64,000 nucleotides of DNA from Iodidimonas sp. SYSU 1G8 (lineage in GTDB: Bacteria > Pseudomonadota > Alphaproteobacteria > SMXS01). Position 1 is the stretch's first letter. The number at the start of each line of letters is the position of its first letter. Under the pieces are notes generated by a model. That model was not told where the DNA came from, did no database searches, and saw only the letters and a list, made by a program, of their open reading frames with translations. Positions 8,719 to 22,308 of this stretch are shown piece after piece. The stretch is taken from NCBI RefSeq assembly GCF_039655775.1, contig NZ_JBBYXJ010000002.1, positions 62,001 to 126,000 on the forward strand, written 5' to 3'. A program made the position numbers and the translations under genes.

Positions 8719-8907
8719 ATGCACAACCCCGATCAGTTGCCGCTGTTCATTGCCTTCATGCTGTTCACCTTCGTGGTGATGGGCGGCATGTCATGGGTGT
8801 TCGCCAAGTGGATGAAGCAGCACCGCGACATGGAACGTCAGTGGCTGGCCAATGATCAGAGCCATGGCCACGACCACGCGGGTCACGATCACCACAACCA
8901 CCACTGA
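8719..8907 (+). CDS. Small membrane protein with His-rich C-terminal tail
   Basis: A 62-residue protein with no family I recognise. One transmembrane helix (residues about 8-29, LPLFIAFMLFTFVVMGGM) is followed by a short basic and amphipathic stretch. The last 15 residues include eight histidines (SHGHDHAGHDHHNHH), so metal binding is a reasonable inference. A strong ribosome binding site (AGGAGA, 7 bases before ATG) supports expression. It lies 81 bases after the DUF924 gene and converges on the phosphatase gene. An assembly factor or metal buffer role is possible but unsupported. Confidence 0.7.
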   Translation: MHNPDQLPLFIAFMLFTFVVMGGMSWVFAKWMKQHRDMERQWLANDQSHGHDHAGHDHHNHH

Positions 8908-8925
8908 GCGGTCGCCGAAGCCGGA

Positions 8926-9702
8926 TCACGCGAAGCGCGGGTCCGGCTCGGTATAGATCCATGAGCGCATGGCGCCTACGAGCGCGAGGCATGTCAGCCT
9001 GTTCGTCGCATAGGCGCCCGTGTCGATGCCGATCCGGCTGGGCCGCTCGGCGCTGGGATATTCCTCGGGCTTGAAGGCCACCGAGTGGCCGTGCACCACC
9101 ACCTTGCCATGGTCGCGGGTGGAGCGCAGGAACTCGTCCCTGATCCACATCAGATCATCCTGGTCCTGTCGCCCGAGCGGAACGCCCGGACGCACGCCCG
9201 CATGCACGAACAGGTAGTCGCCTTCCGCATGCTGCGCGCGAAGGCCGCGCAGGAACGCCAGATGCTCGGGCGGCAGCACGGCCGCCAGCCGGTCGCGAAT
9301 CTGCTTGGCTTCGTCGATGACCCAGCCGCCCTCGAGCGGCGCGCCGTAGCTCTCCATGGTCGCGAGGCCGCCGTTCTGGAACCATACGGCGCCATCGGCC
9401 GGCTGGCTCAGGAAGCGCAGCATCAGATCTTCGTGATTGCCCATGAGATGGATGGTCTCGAAATCCGGCGGCGGCGACAGCAAGCGCTCGATGACGGCCC
9501 GACTGTCGGGACCGCGGTCCACATAGTCGCCCAAGGTGATCAGCACCTTGCGGAATCCCGCATAACGGGCCGCGTGATCCTCGATACGCACAAGCACCTG
9601 CTGGAGCAGGTCGGCGCGGCCGTGGATGTCGCCGATGGCGTAGACACAGGTCCGGGGCGGCGCCTGGACGAACTTGCGTTTCTTGCGGAACAGGCCGAAC
9701 AC
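8926..9702 (-). CDS. Metallophosphoesterase (PPP-type serine/threonine phosphatase-like)
   Basis: A cytoplasmic phosphatase of 258 residues with a GTG start. The dimetal-site signature is complete: GDIHGRADLL (near residue 23), GDYVDRGPDS (near 58), GNHED (near 92), a histidine in FVHAGVRPG and another in VVHGHS. This is the PPP family that includes PrpA/PrpB protein phosphatases and ApaH-like Ap4A hydrolases. Sequence alone does not separate these substrates. It lies 16 bases downstream of an ankyrin-repeat gene and is probably cotranscribed with it. Confidence 0.88.
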   Translation of the reverse strand: MFGLFRKKRKFVQAPPRTCVYAIGDIHGRADLLQQVLVRIEDHAARYAGFRKVLITLGDYVDRGPDSRAVIERLLSPPPDFETIHLMGNHEDLMLRFLSQPADGAVWFQNGGLATMESYGAPLEGGWVIDEAKQIRDRLAAVLPPEHLAFLRGLRAQHAEGDYLFVHAGVRPGVPLGRQDQDDLMWIRDEFLRSTRDHGKVVVHGHSVAFKPEEYPSAERPSRIGIDTGAYATNRLTCLALVGAMRSWIYTEPDPRFA

Positions 9703-9718
9703 GCGAGGCTCCGCCCGA

Positions 9719-10300
9719 TCAGGAAGCAGGCGCGGCCGGCTTGGTCTGCAGCGCCTTGATGATCCGCTGATTGCGGATACGCTCGGCGTGATCCTCCGGC
9801 GTCATTCCCGTGTAATCGGCCAGATCCACGTCGGCGCCCATCTGCACGAGCAGCTCGACGATGTCTGGAGCATTCGCGCGCACGGCCTTGATCAGGGCGG
9901 TCTCGCCGCGCTTGTCGCCGATATTAAGGTCGGCCTTGTAGTAGACCAGCAACTGGGCCGAGGCGAGGTCCTTCTGGGTCGCCGCCCGCATCAGCGCGGT
10001 CTCGCCGGTGGCCCGATTGAACAGGTCGGGGTTGGCCTTGTACTCGAGCAGGGTCTTGACCAGGCTGGGGTCGCCGATGGAGACCGCCACGACGAGCGCG
10101 GGCGTGCTGTCATGCTCGCGGGCATTGGGATTGCCGCCATTGACCAGATATGGCAGCACCTCGCCATAGGACTGCTTGCGGACGTTGCGGATGAACTCGG
10201 CGTCCGAGGTCATCTGCGCCATGGCGCCACCCGCGACAAAGCACAGCGCGGTCAGCGCCAGGACCAGCTTGCCGGCCAATCGCCCCCAATATGTCATCAT
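9719..10300 (-). CDS. Secreted ankyrin-repeat protein
   Basis: The 193-residue protein has an N-terminal signal peptide (core LVLALTALCFVAGGAMA, cleavage after AMA near residue 28) and about four ankyrin repeats. The repeat cores are NPNAREHDSTPALVVAV, NPDLFNRATGETALMRA, DLNIGDKRGETALIKAV and DVDLADYTGMTPEDHA. Such repeats mediate protein-protein contacts, and the partner is unknown. The signal peptide indicates the periplasm. The gene is followed at 16 bases by the phosphatase gene, although the phosphatase lacks a signal peptide. It is divergent from the SCO gene. Confidence 0.87.
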   Translation of the reverse strand: MMTYWGRLAGKLVLALTALCFVAGGAMAQMTSDAEFIRNVRKQSYGEVLPYLVNGGNPNAREHDSTPALVVAVSIGDPSLVKTLLEYKANPDLFNRATGETALMRAATQKDLASAQLLVYYKADLNIGDKRGETALIKAVRANAPDIVELLVQMGADVDLADYTGMTPEDHAERIRNQRIIKALQTKPAAPAS

Positions 10301-10333
10301 GCTGCCCTTGATCCTTCTGTGTCGGCGTCCGAG

Positions 10334-10345
10334 CCTATATATAGG
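10334..10345. promoter_or_regulatory. Palindrome CCTATATATAGG between divergent genes
   Basis: A perfect 12-base palindrome lies in the 84-base gap between the ankyrin-repeat and SCO genes. It contains overlapping TATATA sequences that could serve as a -10 element in either direction. No convincing -35 element with correct spacing was found on either side, so this may equally be an operator. Confidence 0.3.
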
Positions 10346-10384
10346 GCGAACCTAGCCCAACCCACCCCAGTTGGAAACCCGGCC

Positions 10385-10969
10385 ATGCGTCTCCTGCTTT
10401 CCGCTCTCTTCGCCCTGCTCGTTCTGGCGGCCGTGCCCCTCGCCGGATGCGGCGACGGCAATTGCCGCGCGAAAGGCGATCCCGGCGTTCCCGTCGGCGG
10501 GGCGTTCGAGCTCGTCGACACGGCCGGCAAGACCGTCACCGACGAGAGCCTCAAAGGAAAGTACCGGATCGTCTATTTCGGCTTCACCTACTGCCCGGAC
10601 ATCTGTCCGACCGAGCTTCAGCACATCAGCGACGCGCTCGACAAGCTGGGCGACGGCGCCGCACGGTTCACGCCGGTGTTCGTGACGGTCGATCCGGAAC
10701 GCGACACGCCCGAGGTGCTCGGCGACTATCTGAAGAATTTCCACGCGTCGTTCATCGGGCTGACCGGCACGCCGGAGCAGATCGAACGGGCCGCCAAGGC
10801 GTACCGCATCTATTACGCCAAGGCCGAGCGGCCGGACGCGCCCGATGCCTATACCATGGACCACTCGTCCTACGTCTACGTGATGGATTGCGAGGGCCGC
10901 TACATCGAACACTTCAACTTCGGCGTGTCGGCCGACGAGATGGCCGCCCGGCTCGGCAAGCTGCTCTGA
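10385..10969 (+). CDS. SCO family lipoprotein (copper chaperone/thioredoxin fold)
   Basis: SCO proteins deliver copper to the CuA centre of cytochrome c oxidase at the periplasmic side of the membrane. This 194-residue protein has a lipoprotein signal peptide (lipobox LAGC), then the copper-binding CPDIC motif in YFGFTYCPDICPTELQ. The distal histidine lies in MDHSSYVYV, and the family segment is VTVDPERDTPEVLGDYL. The start ATG is chosen because the signal peptide begins there. The frame is open far upstream, but that part overlaps the ankyrin gene on the other strand. No oxidase genes are adjacent. Confidence 0.92.
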   Translation: MRLLLSALFALLVLAAVPLAGCGDGNCRAKGDPGVPVGGAFELVDTAGKTVTDESLKGKYRIVYFGFTYCPDICPTELQHISDALDKLGDGAARFTPVFVTVDPERDTPEVLGDYLKNFHASFIGLTGTPEQIERAAKAYRIYYAKAERPDAPDAYTMDHSSYVYVMDCEGRYIEHFNFGVSADEMAARLGKLL

Positions 10970-11047
10970 CCGCCGGAATCTCTCGCAGGTTGCAATTTCC
11001 TGAAATCGCTTCAGATTGAATACCCCATCACCTGGAGCGCTGGACCC

Positions 11048-12286
11048 ATGCTTTACAATACCCACGAACTTGGACGCTTTGCCCTTCAGCCCGCGCGGCT
11101 GATGGCGGAAGCCGGCCAGTACGTGTTCTCCAGCCCGTTCAATCCCTGGTCGCAGACCTGGGCAGGCAAGGCGATTTCCGCCGCCTGCGCGGTCTTCGAG
11201 GAGACGACCAGACGGTTCGACAAGCCGGCCTTCGGCCTGCCGACCACCACCATCGAGGGCCGCGAGATCCCCGTGCGCGAGGAAATCGTCGGGCGGCGGC
11301 CCTTCTGCCAGCTCAGGCACTTCGTGCGCGACGGCGCGCCGGACGGTCAGCCGCGCCTGCTGCTGGTGGCGCCGCTGTCGGGCCATTACGCCACGCTGCT
11401 GCGCGGCACGGTGGAATCCCTGCTGCCCGATCATGACATCTACATCACCGACTGGCGCGACGCGCGCGACGTGCCGGTGAGCGAGGGCACGTTCGACCTC
11501 GATGACTACATCGACTATGTGATGGCCTATCTGCACCTGCTGGGGCCGAACACCCATGTGATGGCCGTGTGCCAGCCGGCGGTGCCGGTTTTCGCCGCCA
11601 TCGCGCTGATGTCGCAGGACAATGATCCGTGCGTGCCGCCCTCGATGACCCTGATGGGCGGCCCCATCGATACCCGGAAAAGCCCGACCACGCCGAACAA
11701 GCTGGCCAAGGAGCGGCCTTATGAATGGTTCGAGAAGAACCTGATCACCCATGTCCCGGCGAATGCGCCCGGCTTCCTGAGGCGGGTCTATCCCGGCTTC
11801 CTGCAATTGACCGGGTTCCTTGCCATGAACTGGGACCGGCATGTGGAATCCCACGTGAACTATTACAACCAACTGGTCGACGGCGACGGCGACAGCGACA
11901 GCGCCCAGAAGCACCGGGAGTTCTACGAGGAATACATGGCGGTGATGGATCTGCCGGCGGAGTATTATCTGCAGACGATCCGGGTGGTGTTCCAGCAGCA
12001 CCTGCTGCCGCGCGGCATGATGGTGCATCGCGACCGGCTGGTGAAGCCCGAGGCGATCCGCAAGACGGCGCTGCTGACGGTGGAGGGCGAGCGCGACGAT
12101 ATTTCCGGTCCGGGCCAGACCCAGGCGACCCATTCCCTGTGCATCAATTTGCCCGAGAGCATGCGCGAGGATTACGTGCAGCCGGGCGTGGGCCATTACG
12201 GCGTGTTCAACGGCCGGCGCTGGCATACGGAGATCGCGCCCCGGGTGAAGGATTTCATCCGCAAATTCGACCATTCCGCCGCATAG
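11048..12286 (+). CDS. phaZ: Intracellular polyhydroxyalkanoate depolymerase
   Basis: The enzyme mobilises intracellular polyhydroxybutyrate granules. The 412 residues match the intracellular PhaZ family: N-terminus [21 protein letters not shown], an alpha/beta-hydrolase core with [16 protein letters not shown], and [13 protein letters not shown], where cysteine takes the nucleophile position as in Ralstonia PhaZa1. The acid and histidine candidates are in [12 protein letters not shown] and [10 protein letters not shown]. No signal peptide is present. The YcgN-like gene follows after 7 bases, but a functional link is unclear. Confidence 0.93.
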   Translation: MLYNTHELGRFALQPARLMAEAGQYVFSSPFNPWSQTWAGKAISAACAVFEETTRRFDKPAFGLPTTTIEGREIPVREEIVGRRPFCQLRHFVRDGAPDGQPRLLLVAPLSGHYATLLRGTVESLLPDHDIYITDWRDARDVPVSEGTFDLDDYIDYVMAYLHLLGPNTHVMAVCQPAVPVFAAIALMSQDNDPCVPPSMTLMGGPIDTRKSPTTPNKLAKERPYEWFEKNLITHVPANAPGFLRRVYPGFLQLTGFLAMNWDRHVESHVNYYNQLVDGDGDSDSAQKHREFYEEYMAVMDLPAEYYLQTIRVVFQQHLLPRGMMVHRDRLVKPEAIRKTALLTVEGERDDISGPGQTQATHSLCINLPESMREDYVQPGVGHYGVFNGRRWHTEIAPRVKDFIRKFDHSAA

Positions 12287-12293
12287 CGACGCC

Positions 12294-12734
12294 GTGAACG
12301 AGCCCGCCCCCTTCTGGAAGACCAAGCAACTCGCGGAGATGTCCCGCACCGAGTGGGAATCCCTGTGCGACGGCTGCGCCCGCTGCTGTCTGCACAAGCT
12401 CGAGGACGAGGATACGGGGGAAATCCTGCAGACCAATGTCTGCTGCCGTCTGCTCGACACGCAGGGATGCGGCTGTACCAAGTACATGGAGCGTCAGCGG
12501 CTGGTGCCCGATTGCCTGGTGCTGACGCCCGAAAACGTGGTCGGCCTGAACTGGATGCCGCGCACCTGCGCCTACCGGCTGCTGTCGGAAGGCAAGGACC
12601 TGGAATGGTGGCATCCGCTGGTGTCCGGCGATCCGGACAGCGTCCACAAGGCCGGTATTTCCGTGCGCGGCAAGGTGGTCTCGGAGCGTGAGGCCGACGA
12701 TCTGTTTCAGCATCTGGTGGACTGGGAGCTTTAG
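12294..12734 (+). CDS. YcgN family cysteine-cluster protein (UPF0260)
   Basis: A 146-residue cytoplasmic protein with a conserved set of cysteines: CDGCARCC near residues 23-30, a CC pair, GCGCTKY and PDCLVL. The pattern defines the YcgN/UPF0260 family, which probably binds zinc or an Fe-S cluster, and its function is unknown. The GTG start lies 7 bases after phaZ. The 3' end overlaps the convergent deacetylase gene by four bases. Confidence 0.9.
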   Translation: MNEPAPFWKTKQLAEMSRTEWESLCDGCARCCLHKLEDEDTGEILQTNVCCRLLDTQGCGCTKYMERQRLVPDCLVLTPENVVGLNWMPRTCAYRLLSEGKDLEWWHPLVSGDPDSVHKAGISVRGKVVSEREADDLFQHLVDWEL

Positions 12735-13735
12735 GCCTCGGCCCCGCGCAGGACGTCTCGCACGTCGAACGGCGTCGAGAACCGACCGCCGATCTCGCTC
12801 TGAAAAAACTCGAAATACCCTGTGCAGGTCGCCAGAAGGCGCGCGAGGTCATCCTTGTCGCGGACATAGGGCGTGCAGCCGGGCCGTAGTGACGGACTGT
12901 GAAAGCTGAAGCTGAACACCCGCACGCCGTCGGCGAGCAGCTTTCGGGTCAGTCGCTTCAGGTCGGCAAGCGCGTATCCTTCCGGCGAGAGCCGAAGCCG
13001 CTCGAGCAGGCCGAGGCGCGAGAACGCCGCCTTGACCCGCAAGCGCTCCATGCGCCGCCCGCCGACAATGCGATGCAGCGCCTGGCCTTGCCCGGCCAGC
13101 AGGCCGGCATATCCGGCGGTGGACGGCAGCTCCAGCAGGTCGCCGCCCGGCCCGAACCAGAACGGATCCGCCCCGTAGGCGGAATGATCCGGTCCGCCAT
13201 CACCACGGCCGTCGAACCGCGCGCAGATGCTCAAATCGATCTGGAAACCCAGATCGGCGATGATCGCCGGGGTCGCCGGGCCGATGCCGTACCGGCCTGC
13301 CTTGTGGATGACCGGCCTGACCGAGAAACTCTCGGTGATGCGCCCGGCGAGCGCGTCCAGCTTGGCCTGCTCCAGCGCGGCGGGCAAGTTGCCCTGATAG
13401 GAGTTGACCCGGCTGACGGCCTCCTCGAAGGGCGGCGTGACCCAGCTGTGCAACTGGGCGCCGACCAGAGCCTTGCCGGACGCCGCCGCGTCGATCAGAT
13501 GGCGAGCCTTGGCCGGCTGGTCCGCCACGGGGTAGTCAACGGCGTAAACCGGGACGATGCCGAAGCGCTCGAACAGATCCTGGGCCCGGCCGATCTCGGC
13601 GAGCGCCTCGACGGAATGCCCGGTCCGGCTGAACGGCTTTGACCAGTCGAATTCTTCTTCCGTATCGATGACGACCAGCAACACGGGCGCGGACGATGCC
13701 GGCAGTCTTGCAATACGCCGCTTGAAATCCGCCAT
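12731..13735 (-). CDS. Polysaccharide deacetylase family protein (WalW-like)
   Basis: A 334-residue protein without a signal peptide. It begins with a beta strand and acidic loop ([13 protein letters not shown], near residues 19-31), which supplies the catalytic aspartate in NodB-fold deacetylases. Later segments are [35 protein letters not shown] and [13 protein letters not shown]. The pattern matches WalW-like proteins linked to exopolysaccharide or lipopolysaccharide loci, although no such locus is visible here. It converges on and overlaps the YcgN gene. Confidence 0.78.
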   Translation of the reverse strand: MADFKRRIARLPASSAPVLLVVIDTEEEFDWSKPFSRTGHSVEALAEIGRAQDLFERFGIVPVYAVDYPVADQPAKARHLIDAAASGKALVGAQLHSWVTPPFEEAVSRVNSYQGNLPAALEQAKLDALAGRITESFSVRPVIHKAGRYGIGPATPAIIADLGFQIDLSICARFDGRGDGGPDHSAYGADPFWFGPGGDLLELPSTAGYAGLLAGQGQALHRIVGGRRMERLRVKAAFSRLGLLERLRLSPEGYALADLKRLTRKLLADGVRVFSFSFHSPSLRPGCTPYVRDKDDLARLLATCTGYFEFFQSEIGGRFSTPFDVRDVLRGAEA

Positions 13736-13813
13736 TCCACCAATCCGGGACCTGCGCTTCCCGCACTTTCCGGCATCGACCGATGATGCGCAAGCCGCGT
13801 TCCGGCGCGCCGG

Positions 13814-15652
13814 TCAATCGGCGCGGGTCTGCCTGGCGCTGTCGGCCCGGACCATGATGTCTTTCCAGATCCGGGCCGGCAGGCCACCTCCCGAGATGTG
13901 GTTCATGGGGGAATTGTCATCATTGCCGAGCCAGACGCCGCCGACATAGCGGTCCGTGTAGCCGACGAACCAGGCATTGCGCCATTCCTGGCTGGTACCG
14001 GTCTTGCCCGCGGCGACCCGGTTGGGCAGCCGCGCGGCCGTGCCGGTGCCATAGGAAACCACCGCGCGCAGCACCTCGTCGAGCTGGGCGACCTGCTGTG
14101 GGGCCACGACCCGCTCCTTGTTGTCCTTGTGACGGAACACGCGCTTGCCGTCGCCGTCGCGAATTTCCACGATGGCATAGGGGTAGACGCCGTAACCGCC
14201 ATTGGCGATGGCCGCGTAGGCGGCGGTCAGCTCGACCAGCCGCACCTCGGTGACGCCGAGCGACACACTGGGCAAGGAACTCATGGGCGTGGTGATGCCA
14301 AGCCGTTTCGCGGCCTGGACCACTGTCGCCTGGTCCGCCGCGTTGGCCAACTTCACCGCGACGGTGTTGATCGAATCCGCGAACGCGGTCCGCAAGGTCA
14401 CCGGCCCGCGGAACTCTCCGGCATAGTTCTGGGGTTGCCAGCCGTCGAGAATGACCGGTGAATCCCGCATGACGTAGTTGGGATCGTAGCCTGCCTCGAA
14501 GCCCGCCAGATACACGAACAGCTTGAACGCGGAACCGGGCTGGCGCAGGGCACGCACGGCGCGGTTGAACTCGCTCTGCTGATAGTCGCGGCCGCCAACC
14601 ATGGCGCGAACCTCGCCGTCGGAGGTCATGATCACGGCGGCGCCCTGGCCGACCTTCGCGGCCGGACCGGCGCCGTCGAGGGCATCGGTCAGCGCCTGCT
14701 GGGCGGCGAATTGCACGGCGGGCTCGAAGGTGGTGCGCACGGTCAGGTCGCTGGTGGGCTCGCCCACATATTGGGGTAGCTCGGCCATCACCCAGTCGGT
14801 GAAATAGCGCGCGCTGTCGCCGGCCGCGCGCGAGGCGATCCGGGGCATCTTCAGCGACTTGCGCTGGGGCTGACGCAGGAAATCAGCGTCGACCATGGCA
14901 TCCAGGACCAGCGAGGTGCGCGCCGCCGAGCGCTTGGCGTCGTTGAGCGGTGAATAAGCCGACGGCGCCTTGAGCAGACCGGCAAGAAGCGCGGCTTCCT
15001 GCACATTGATGTCCTCGACCTCCTTGGCGAAATAGCGGCGCGACGCCGCCTCGACGCCATAGGCGCCGGCGCCGAAATAGACCCGGTTCAGATACTGCTC
15101 GAGGATCTGGTCCTTGGTCAGCCGCCGCTCCAGCGCATAGGCGAGCATGGCCTCCTGCACCTTGCGCTTCATGTGGCGCTCGGGCGTCAGGAAGAGATTC
15201 TTGGCCAACTGCTGGGTGATGGTGGAGCCGCCCTGAACCACGTCGCCGCTGCGCAGATTGGCGACGATGGCCCGCAGCACGCTCCAGAAGTCCACGCCCT
15301 CATGGCTGTAGAAACGGCGGTCCTCGATGGCCAGCACCGCCTTGATCAGATGATCCGGCATCTGCCCGCGCTTGACCCATTCGCCGCCGACGCCGCCATA
15401 GGCGGCGATCTGCGCGCCATGCCGGTCGAGAATGGTGATCGCCGGCGGCCGGTTCTCCGCCAGCGTCTTGTCCACGTCGGGCAGCTCCAGCGCCCACCAG
15501 ACGACGACCAGCACGAGCACGCCGCCCGCGCCGGCGGCGATGGCGAGAAGCCATGCGAAGACGGACCGCTTCCAGCTGCCCGGCTTACGCGCGGGGCCGG
15601 TTTTCCTGGCGGGTGTTTTGCGGGGTGTCTCGGAATTCTTGGATGAGGCCAT
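13814..15652 (-). CDS. Class A penicillin-binding protein (PBP1A-like)
   Basis: A bifunctional peptidoglycan synthase. The 612 residues include a cytoplasmic basic tail, a transmembrane helix (residues about 28-55), a glycosyltransferase domain (AVLAIEDRRFYSHEGVD, GGSTITQQLAKNLFL, EQYLNRVYFGAGAYG) and a transpeptidase domain. The latter has the active-site SAFK in RQPGSAFKLFVY, SINT and AGKTGTSQEWRNAW. It lacks the extra domains of long PBP1a proteins (about 800 residues), so it is a short class A PBP. It lies about 220 bases downstream of gyrB and is probably transcribed separately. Confidence 0.92.
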   Translation of the reverse strand: MASSKNSETPRKTPARKTGPARKPGSWKRSVFAWLLAIAAGAGGVLVLVVVWWALELPDVDKTLAENRPPAITILDRHGAQIAAYGGVGGEWVKRGQMPDHLIKAVLAIEDRRFYSHEGVDFWSVLRAIVANLRSGDVVQGGSTITQQLAKNLFLTPERHMKRKVQEAMLAYALERRLTKDQILEQYLNRVYFGAGAYGVEAASRRYFAKEVEDINVQEAALLAGLLKAPSAYSPLNDAKRSAARTSLVLDAMVDADFLRQPQRKSLKMPRIASRAAGDSARYFTDWVMAELPQYVGEPTSDLTVRTTFEPAVQFAAQQALTDALDGAGPAAKVGQGAAVIMTSDGEVRAMVGGRDYQQSEFNRAVRALRQPGSAFKLFVYLAGFEAGYDPNYVMRDSPVILDGWQPQNYAGEFRGPVTLRTAFADSINTVAVKLANAADQATVVQAAKRLGITTPMSSLPSVSLGVTEVRLVELTAAYAAIANGGYGVYPYAIVEIRDGDGKRVFRHKDNKERVVAPQQVAQLDEVLRAVVSYGTGTAARLPNRVAAGKTGTSQEWRNAWFVGYTDRYVGGVWLGNDDNSPMNHISGGGLPARIWKDIMVRADSARQTRAD

Positions 15653-15804
15653 GGATCAATCAGTTTGCCCGGCGCGACGAGCGGGCACCTTAAGCGGGGA
15701 CAATGACGGAATCAGGGCGTGTTGGCGGCGGCCTGCATGGGGGCTGTCTAACCTCTCGACCCGGCGGTTGTCAAAACACGACTGGATATAGGATGGCCGG
15801 GGAG

Positions 15805-15832
15805 CGCGTGGAGACCCGCAAGCCTCCACGCG
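15805..15832 (-). terminator. Possible terminator hairpin after gyrB
   Basis: A 9-base inverted repeat (CGCGTGGAG and CTCCACGCG) with a 10-base loop lies 39 bases past the gyrB stop. There is no T-run on the downstream side, so it would be weak or factor-dependent. Confidence 0.35.
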
Positions 15833-15870
15833 AAAATATTGTTGCCGTCTCGTAATGGACGGGCATGCGA

Positions 15871-19501
<3,631 letters not shown>

Positions 19502-19528
19502 TCGCTTTCCGGACGCGCTCCCGCGCCT

Positions 19529-20644
19529 TTAGACCCTCATCGGCATCAGCACGTAGAGGGCGGCATCGTCGCCGCCGTCGCGCACCAGCGTGGGGGCGGC
19601 CGCGTCGGCGAACGACACACGCACCGTGTCGCCCTCGATCTGGCCCATGATGTCCAGGACATAGCGGGCGTTGAAGCCGATCTCCATGGGCTCGGACGAA
19701 TAGCCCGCGGCCAGTTCCTCGGTCGCCGAGCCGCTGTCCGGGCTGTTCACCGCCAGGGTGACCCGATCCGTGTCGATCATCAGCTTCACCGCCCGCGATT
19801 TCTCGCTGGAGATGGTGGATACACGGTCGATCGCCTCGGCGAACAGCCGGGCATCGACTTCCAGGTCGCGGTCGTTATTCGACGGGATGACCCGGACGTA
19901 ATCGGGGAAGGTGCCGTCGATCAGCTTGGAGGTGAGCACCGCATCCTCGAAATCGAAGCGGATCTTGCTCTCGGACAGGCTGACCTGGATCATGCCGTCG
20001 GCTTCATCAAGCAGCTTGCGCACTTCCTGCACGGTCTTGCGCGGCACGATGACGCCCGGCATGCCCGCCGCGCCCTTCGGCATGGGCAGGCGCACCCGCG
20101 CCAGACGGTGACCGTCCGTGGCGACGCCGATCAACGTCGGCTCGGCGCCATCGGACACGTGCAGATAAATGCCGTTCAGATAGAAACGGGTTTCCTCGGT
20201 GCTGATGGCGAAGCGGGTCTTGTCGATGAGGCGCTTCAGGTCGGCGGCGGCCAGCGGAAAACGGTGCGGCAGCGCGTCCTCGGACATGACCGGGAAATCC
20301 TCGCGCGGCAGGCAGGCCAGCACGAAGCGCGAACGGCCCGCGCTAAGCGTCAGGCGCTGTTCGCCGCCCCGATATTCGAGCTCGACCTGCGAGCCATCGG
20401 GAAGCTTGCGCACGATGTCGTAGAGGGTGTGCGCCGGCGTGGTGATCGCGCCCGGTGCCGAAATGTCGGCGGCGACGGATTCCACCACGGCGAGATCCAG
20501 ATCCGTGGCCGTCAGGTTGAGCCGGCCATCGGCCGCCTCGAGCAGCATGTTCGACAGGATCGGAATGGTCGTGCGGCGTTCGACGACACTTTGCACGTGG
20601 CCCAGCGACCGCAAGAGCGCCGCGCGTTCGATTGTAAGTTTCAT
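19529..20644 (-). CDS. dnaN: DNA polymerase III beta subunit (sliding clamp)
   Basis: The ring-shaped processivity clamp of replication. The 371 residues have the three-fold repeated clamp fold, beginning MKLTIERAALLRSLGHVQSVVERRTTIPIL (given here only as the family start) and ending with YVLMPMRV. The PIL(S)N segment and the C-terminal MPMR are diagnostic. A gap of about 210 bases separates it from dnaA, which leaves room for its own promoter. Confidence 0.98.
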   Translation of the reverse strand: MKLTIERAALLRSLGHVQSVVERRTTIPILSNMLLEAADGRLNLTATDLDLAVVESVAADISAPGAITTPAHTLYDIVRKLPDGSQVELEYRGGEQRLTLSAGRSRFVLACLPREDFPVMSEDALPHRFPLAAADLKRLIDKTRFAISTEETRFYLNGIYLHVSDGAEPTLIGVATDGHRLARVRLPMPKGAAGMPGVIVPRKTVQEVRKLLDEADGMIQVSLSESKIRFDFEDAVLTSKLIDGTFPDYVRVIPSNNDRDLEVDARLFAEAIDRVSTISSEKSRAVKLMIDTDRVTLAVNSPDSGSATEELAAGYSSEPMEIGFNARYVLDIMGQIEGDTVRVSFADAAAPTLVRDGGDDAALYVLMPMRV

Positions 20645-20800
20645 GGGCTCTTAACTGAGTTGATGTGAAGGCCGTTAAGCCCTTGTCTTTCTTATCGTTT
20701 CCTGACCACCGGCAAGGCCGGCGCGCAGGCCCGGAAGACATGTCCCCAAGACCGGGGTCAACCGGACGGAGACTCTAGCAGACGAGGGCGGGAATGGCAC

Positions 20801-20824
20801 GCAAAAGTCGGGCGGACGCCCGCC
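20801..20824 (-). terminator. Possible intrinsic terminator after dnaA
   Basis: On the minus strand a GC-rich hairpin (GGCGG-GCGT-CCGCC) lies 33 bases past the dnaA stop and is followed by CGACTTTTGC. The T-run is short, so termination is probably partial. Confidence 0.4.
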
Positions 20825-20856
20825 GGGCTCCGCTCCGAATCGCCGGGACGCAGGCG

Positions 20857-22299
20857 TCAGTTCTCGAGCGTGCGGCGCAGGTTCTCGATGTCCTGATCGA
20901 GGCCGCTGTCGGTCTCGCGCAGCTCCTCGATGCGGCGCACCGCGTGCATCACCGTGGTGTGGTCGCGGCCCCCGAACTTGCGTCCGATCTCGGGCAGGCT
21001 GCGCGAGGTCAGCTGCTTGGACAGGTACATGGCGACCTGGCGCGGACGGGCCACCGCGCGGGCGCGGCGGGCCGACAGCAGGTCGGACAGGCGCACGTTG
21101 AAATACTCGGCCACGTGGCGCTGAATTTCCGAGATGCTGACGCGCCGGTCGTTGGAGCGGATCAGGTCCTGAAGAACCTCCTGCGCCATCTCGAGCGTCA
21201 CCGGCCGGCCGACCAGATCGGAATAGGCGGTGACCCGGTTGAGGGCGCCCTCCAATTCACGCACGTTGGAGACGATCTTGCGCGCCAGGAACTCGGTGAC
21301 CTCGTTGGGCATGTCGATGCGCCCGATCATCTCCAGCTTGGACTGCAGGATGCCGAGGCGCAGCTCGTAGTCGGTCGGGTGGATATCCGCGACCAGGCCC
21401 CAGCCGAGGCGCGACTTGATACGGTCCTCGATCCCCTCGAGATCGGACGGCGAGCGGTCGGCGGAGATGATCACCTGGCGGTTGTGGTCCACGACCGCGT
21501 TGAACGTGTGGAAGAACTCTTCCTGTGTCGCGTCCTTGTGGGCGATGAACTGCACGTCGTCGATCATCAGAACATCGACCGAGCGGAACTGCTCCTTGAA
21601 CGCCATGGTGTCCTGGAAGCGAATCGCCCGGATGAACTGGTACATGAATTTTTCGGCCGACAGGTACAGCACCCGGCGCTCGGGCGTACGCGCCTTGATC
21701 TCGGCGGCGATGGCGTGCATCAGATGGGTCTTGCCCAGGCCGACGCCGCCATAGAGAAACAGCGGATTGAACTGGACCTTGGCGTTGCACGCCACCCGGC
21801 GCGCCGCCGCATGGGCCAGCTCGTTTGACTTGCCGACCACGAAACTGTCGAAGGTGAAGCGGGGATCGAGCGGGGCGCCATAGGATTCGACCGGCGCGTC
21901 GATCTCTTCGCCATTGTTGTCGCCGCCCTGGCGCGGGCGCGCGCTCTTGACGGGAACAGGCGTCGCCACGGCTGGCGCGGGCTGACTGGCCTGGACATTG
22001 ACGACCAGTTCAACATCGATGGCCGCGCCGGTTTCCTGGCGCCAGTAATCAGCGATTCGTCCCAGATAGTGGGTTTTCACCCAGTCGCACATGAAGCGCG
22101 TCGGCACCGCGATGAGCACCTTGTTCGATTCTGCCCGCAGCAGGGAAAGCGGCTTGAGCCAGCTATCGAACGCCGCGTCGCCGAATTCACCGCGCAGACG
22201 GGCGCGAATCCGCTGCCATGCGTCCTGCCAGGGGGCCATTACCACCGCGCTCACCACATCGTTTGACTCGGCCCCGAGCCGGGGCGTTTCCCTGGTCAT
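20857..22299 (-). CDS. dnaA: Chromosomal replication initiator DnaA
   Basis: An AAA+ initiator that binds DnaA boxes and opens the origin. The 480 residues show all four domains. Domain I begins [18 protein letters not shown], and a proline- and alanine-rich linker follows. Domain III has Walker [15 protein letters not shown] and Walker [13 protein letters not shown]. Domain IV is the DNA-binding helix-turn-helix with [18 protein letters not shown]. The gene follows a rhodanese gene by only 9 bases, so the dnaA promoter may lie upstream of that gene. A downstream ATG at residue 21 (APWQDAW) is an alternative start. Confidence 0.98.
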   Translation of the reverse strand: MTRETPRLGAESNDVVSAVVMAPWQDAWQRIRARLRGEFGDAAFDSWLKPLSLLRAESNKVLIAVPTRFMCDWVKTHYLGRIADYWRQETGAAIDVELVVNVQASQPAPAVATPVPVKSARPRQGGDNNGEEIDAPVESYGAPLDPRFTFDSFVVGKSNELAHAAARRVACNAKVQFNPLFLYGGVGLGKTHLMHAIAAEIKARTPERRVLYLSAEKFMYQFIRAIRFQDTMAFKEQFRSVDVLMIDDVQFIAHKDATQEEFFHTFNAVVDHNRQVIISADRSPSDLEGIEDRIKSRLGWGLVADIHPTDYELRLGILQSKLEMIGRIDMPNEVTEFLARKIVSNVRELEGALNRVTAYSDLVGRPVTLEMAQEVLQDLIRSNDRRVSISEIQRHVAEYFNVRLSDLLSARRARAVARPRQVAMYLSKQLTSRSLPEIGRKFGGRDHTTVMHAVRRIEELRETDSGLDQDIENLRRTLEN

Positions 22300-22308
22300 G
22301 GCCCGCCC

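Noticed and set aside
9674-10384. Upstream in-frame extension of the SCO protein
   Set aside because: It would run opposite the ankyrin gene and hide the lipoprotein signal peptide, which begins at the ATG at 10385.
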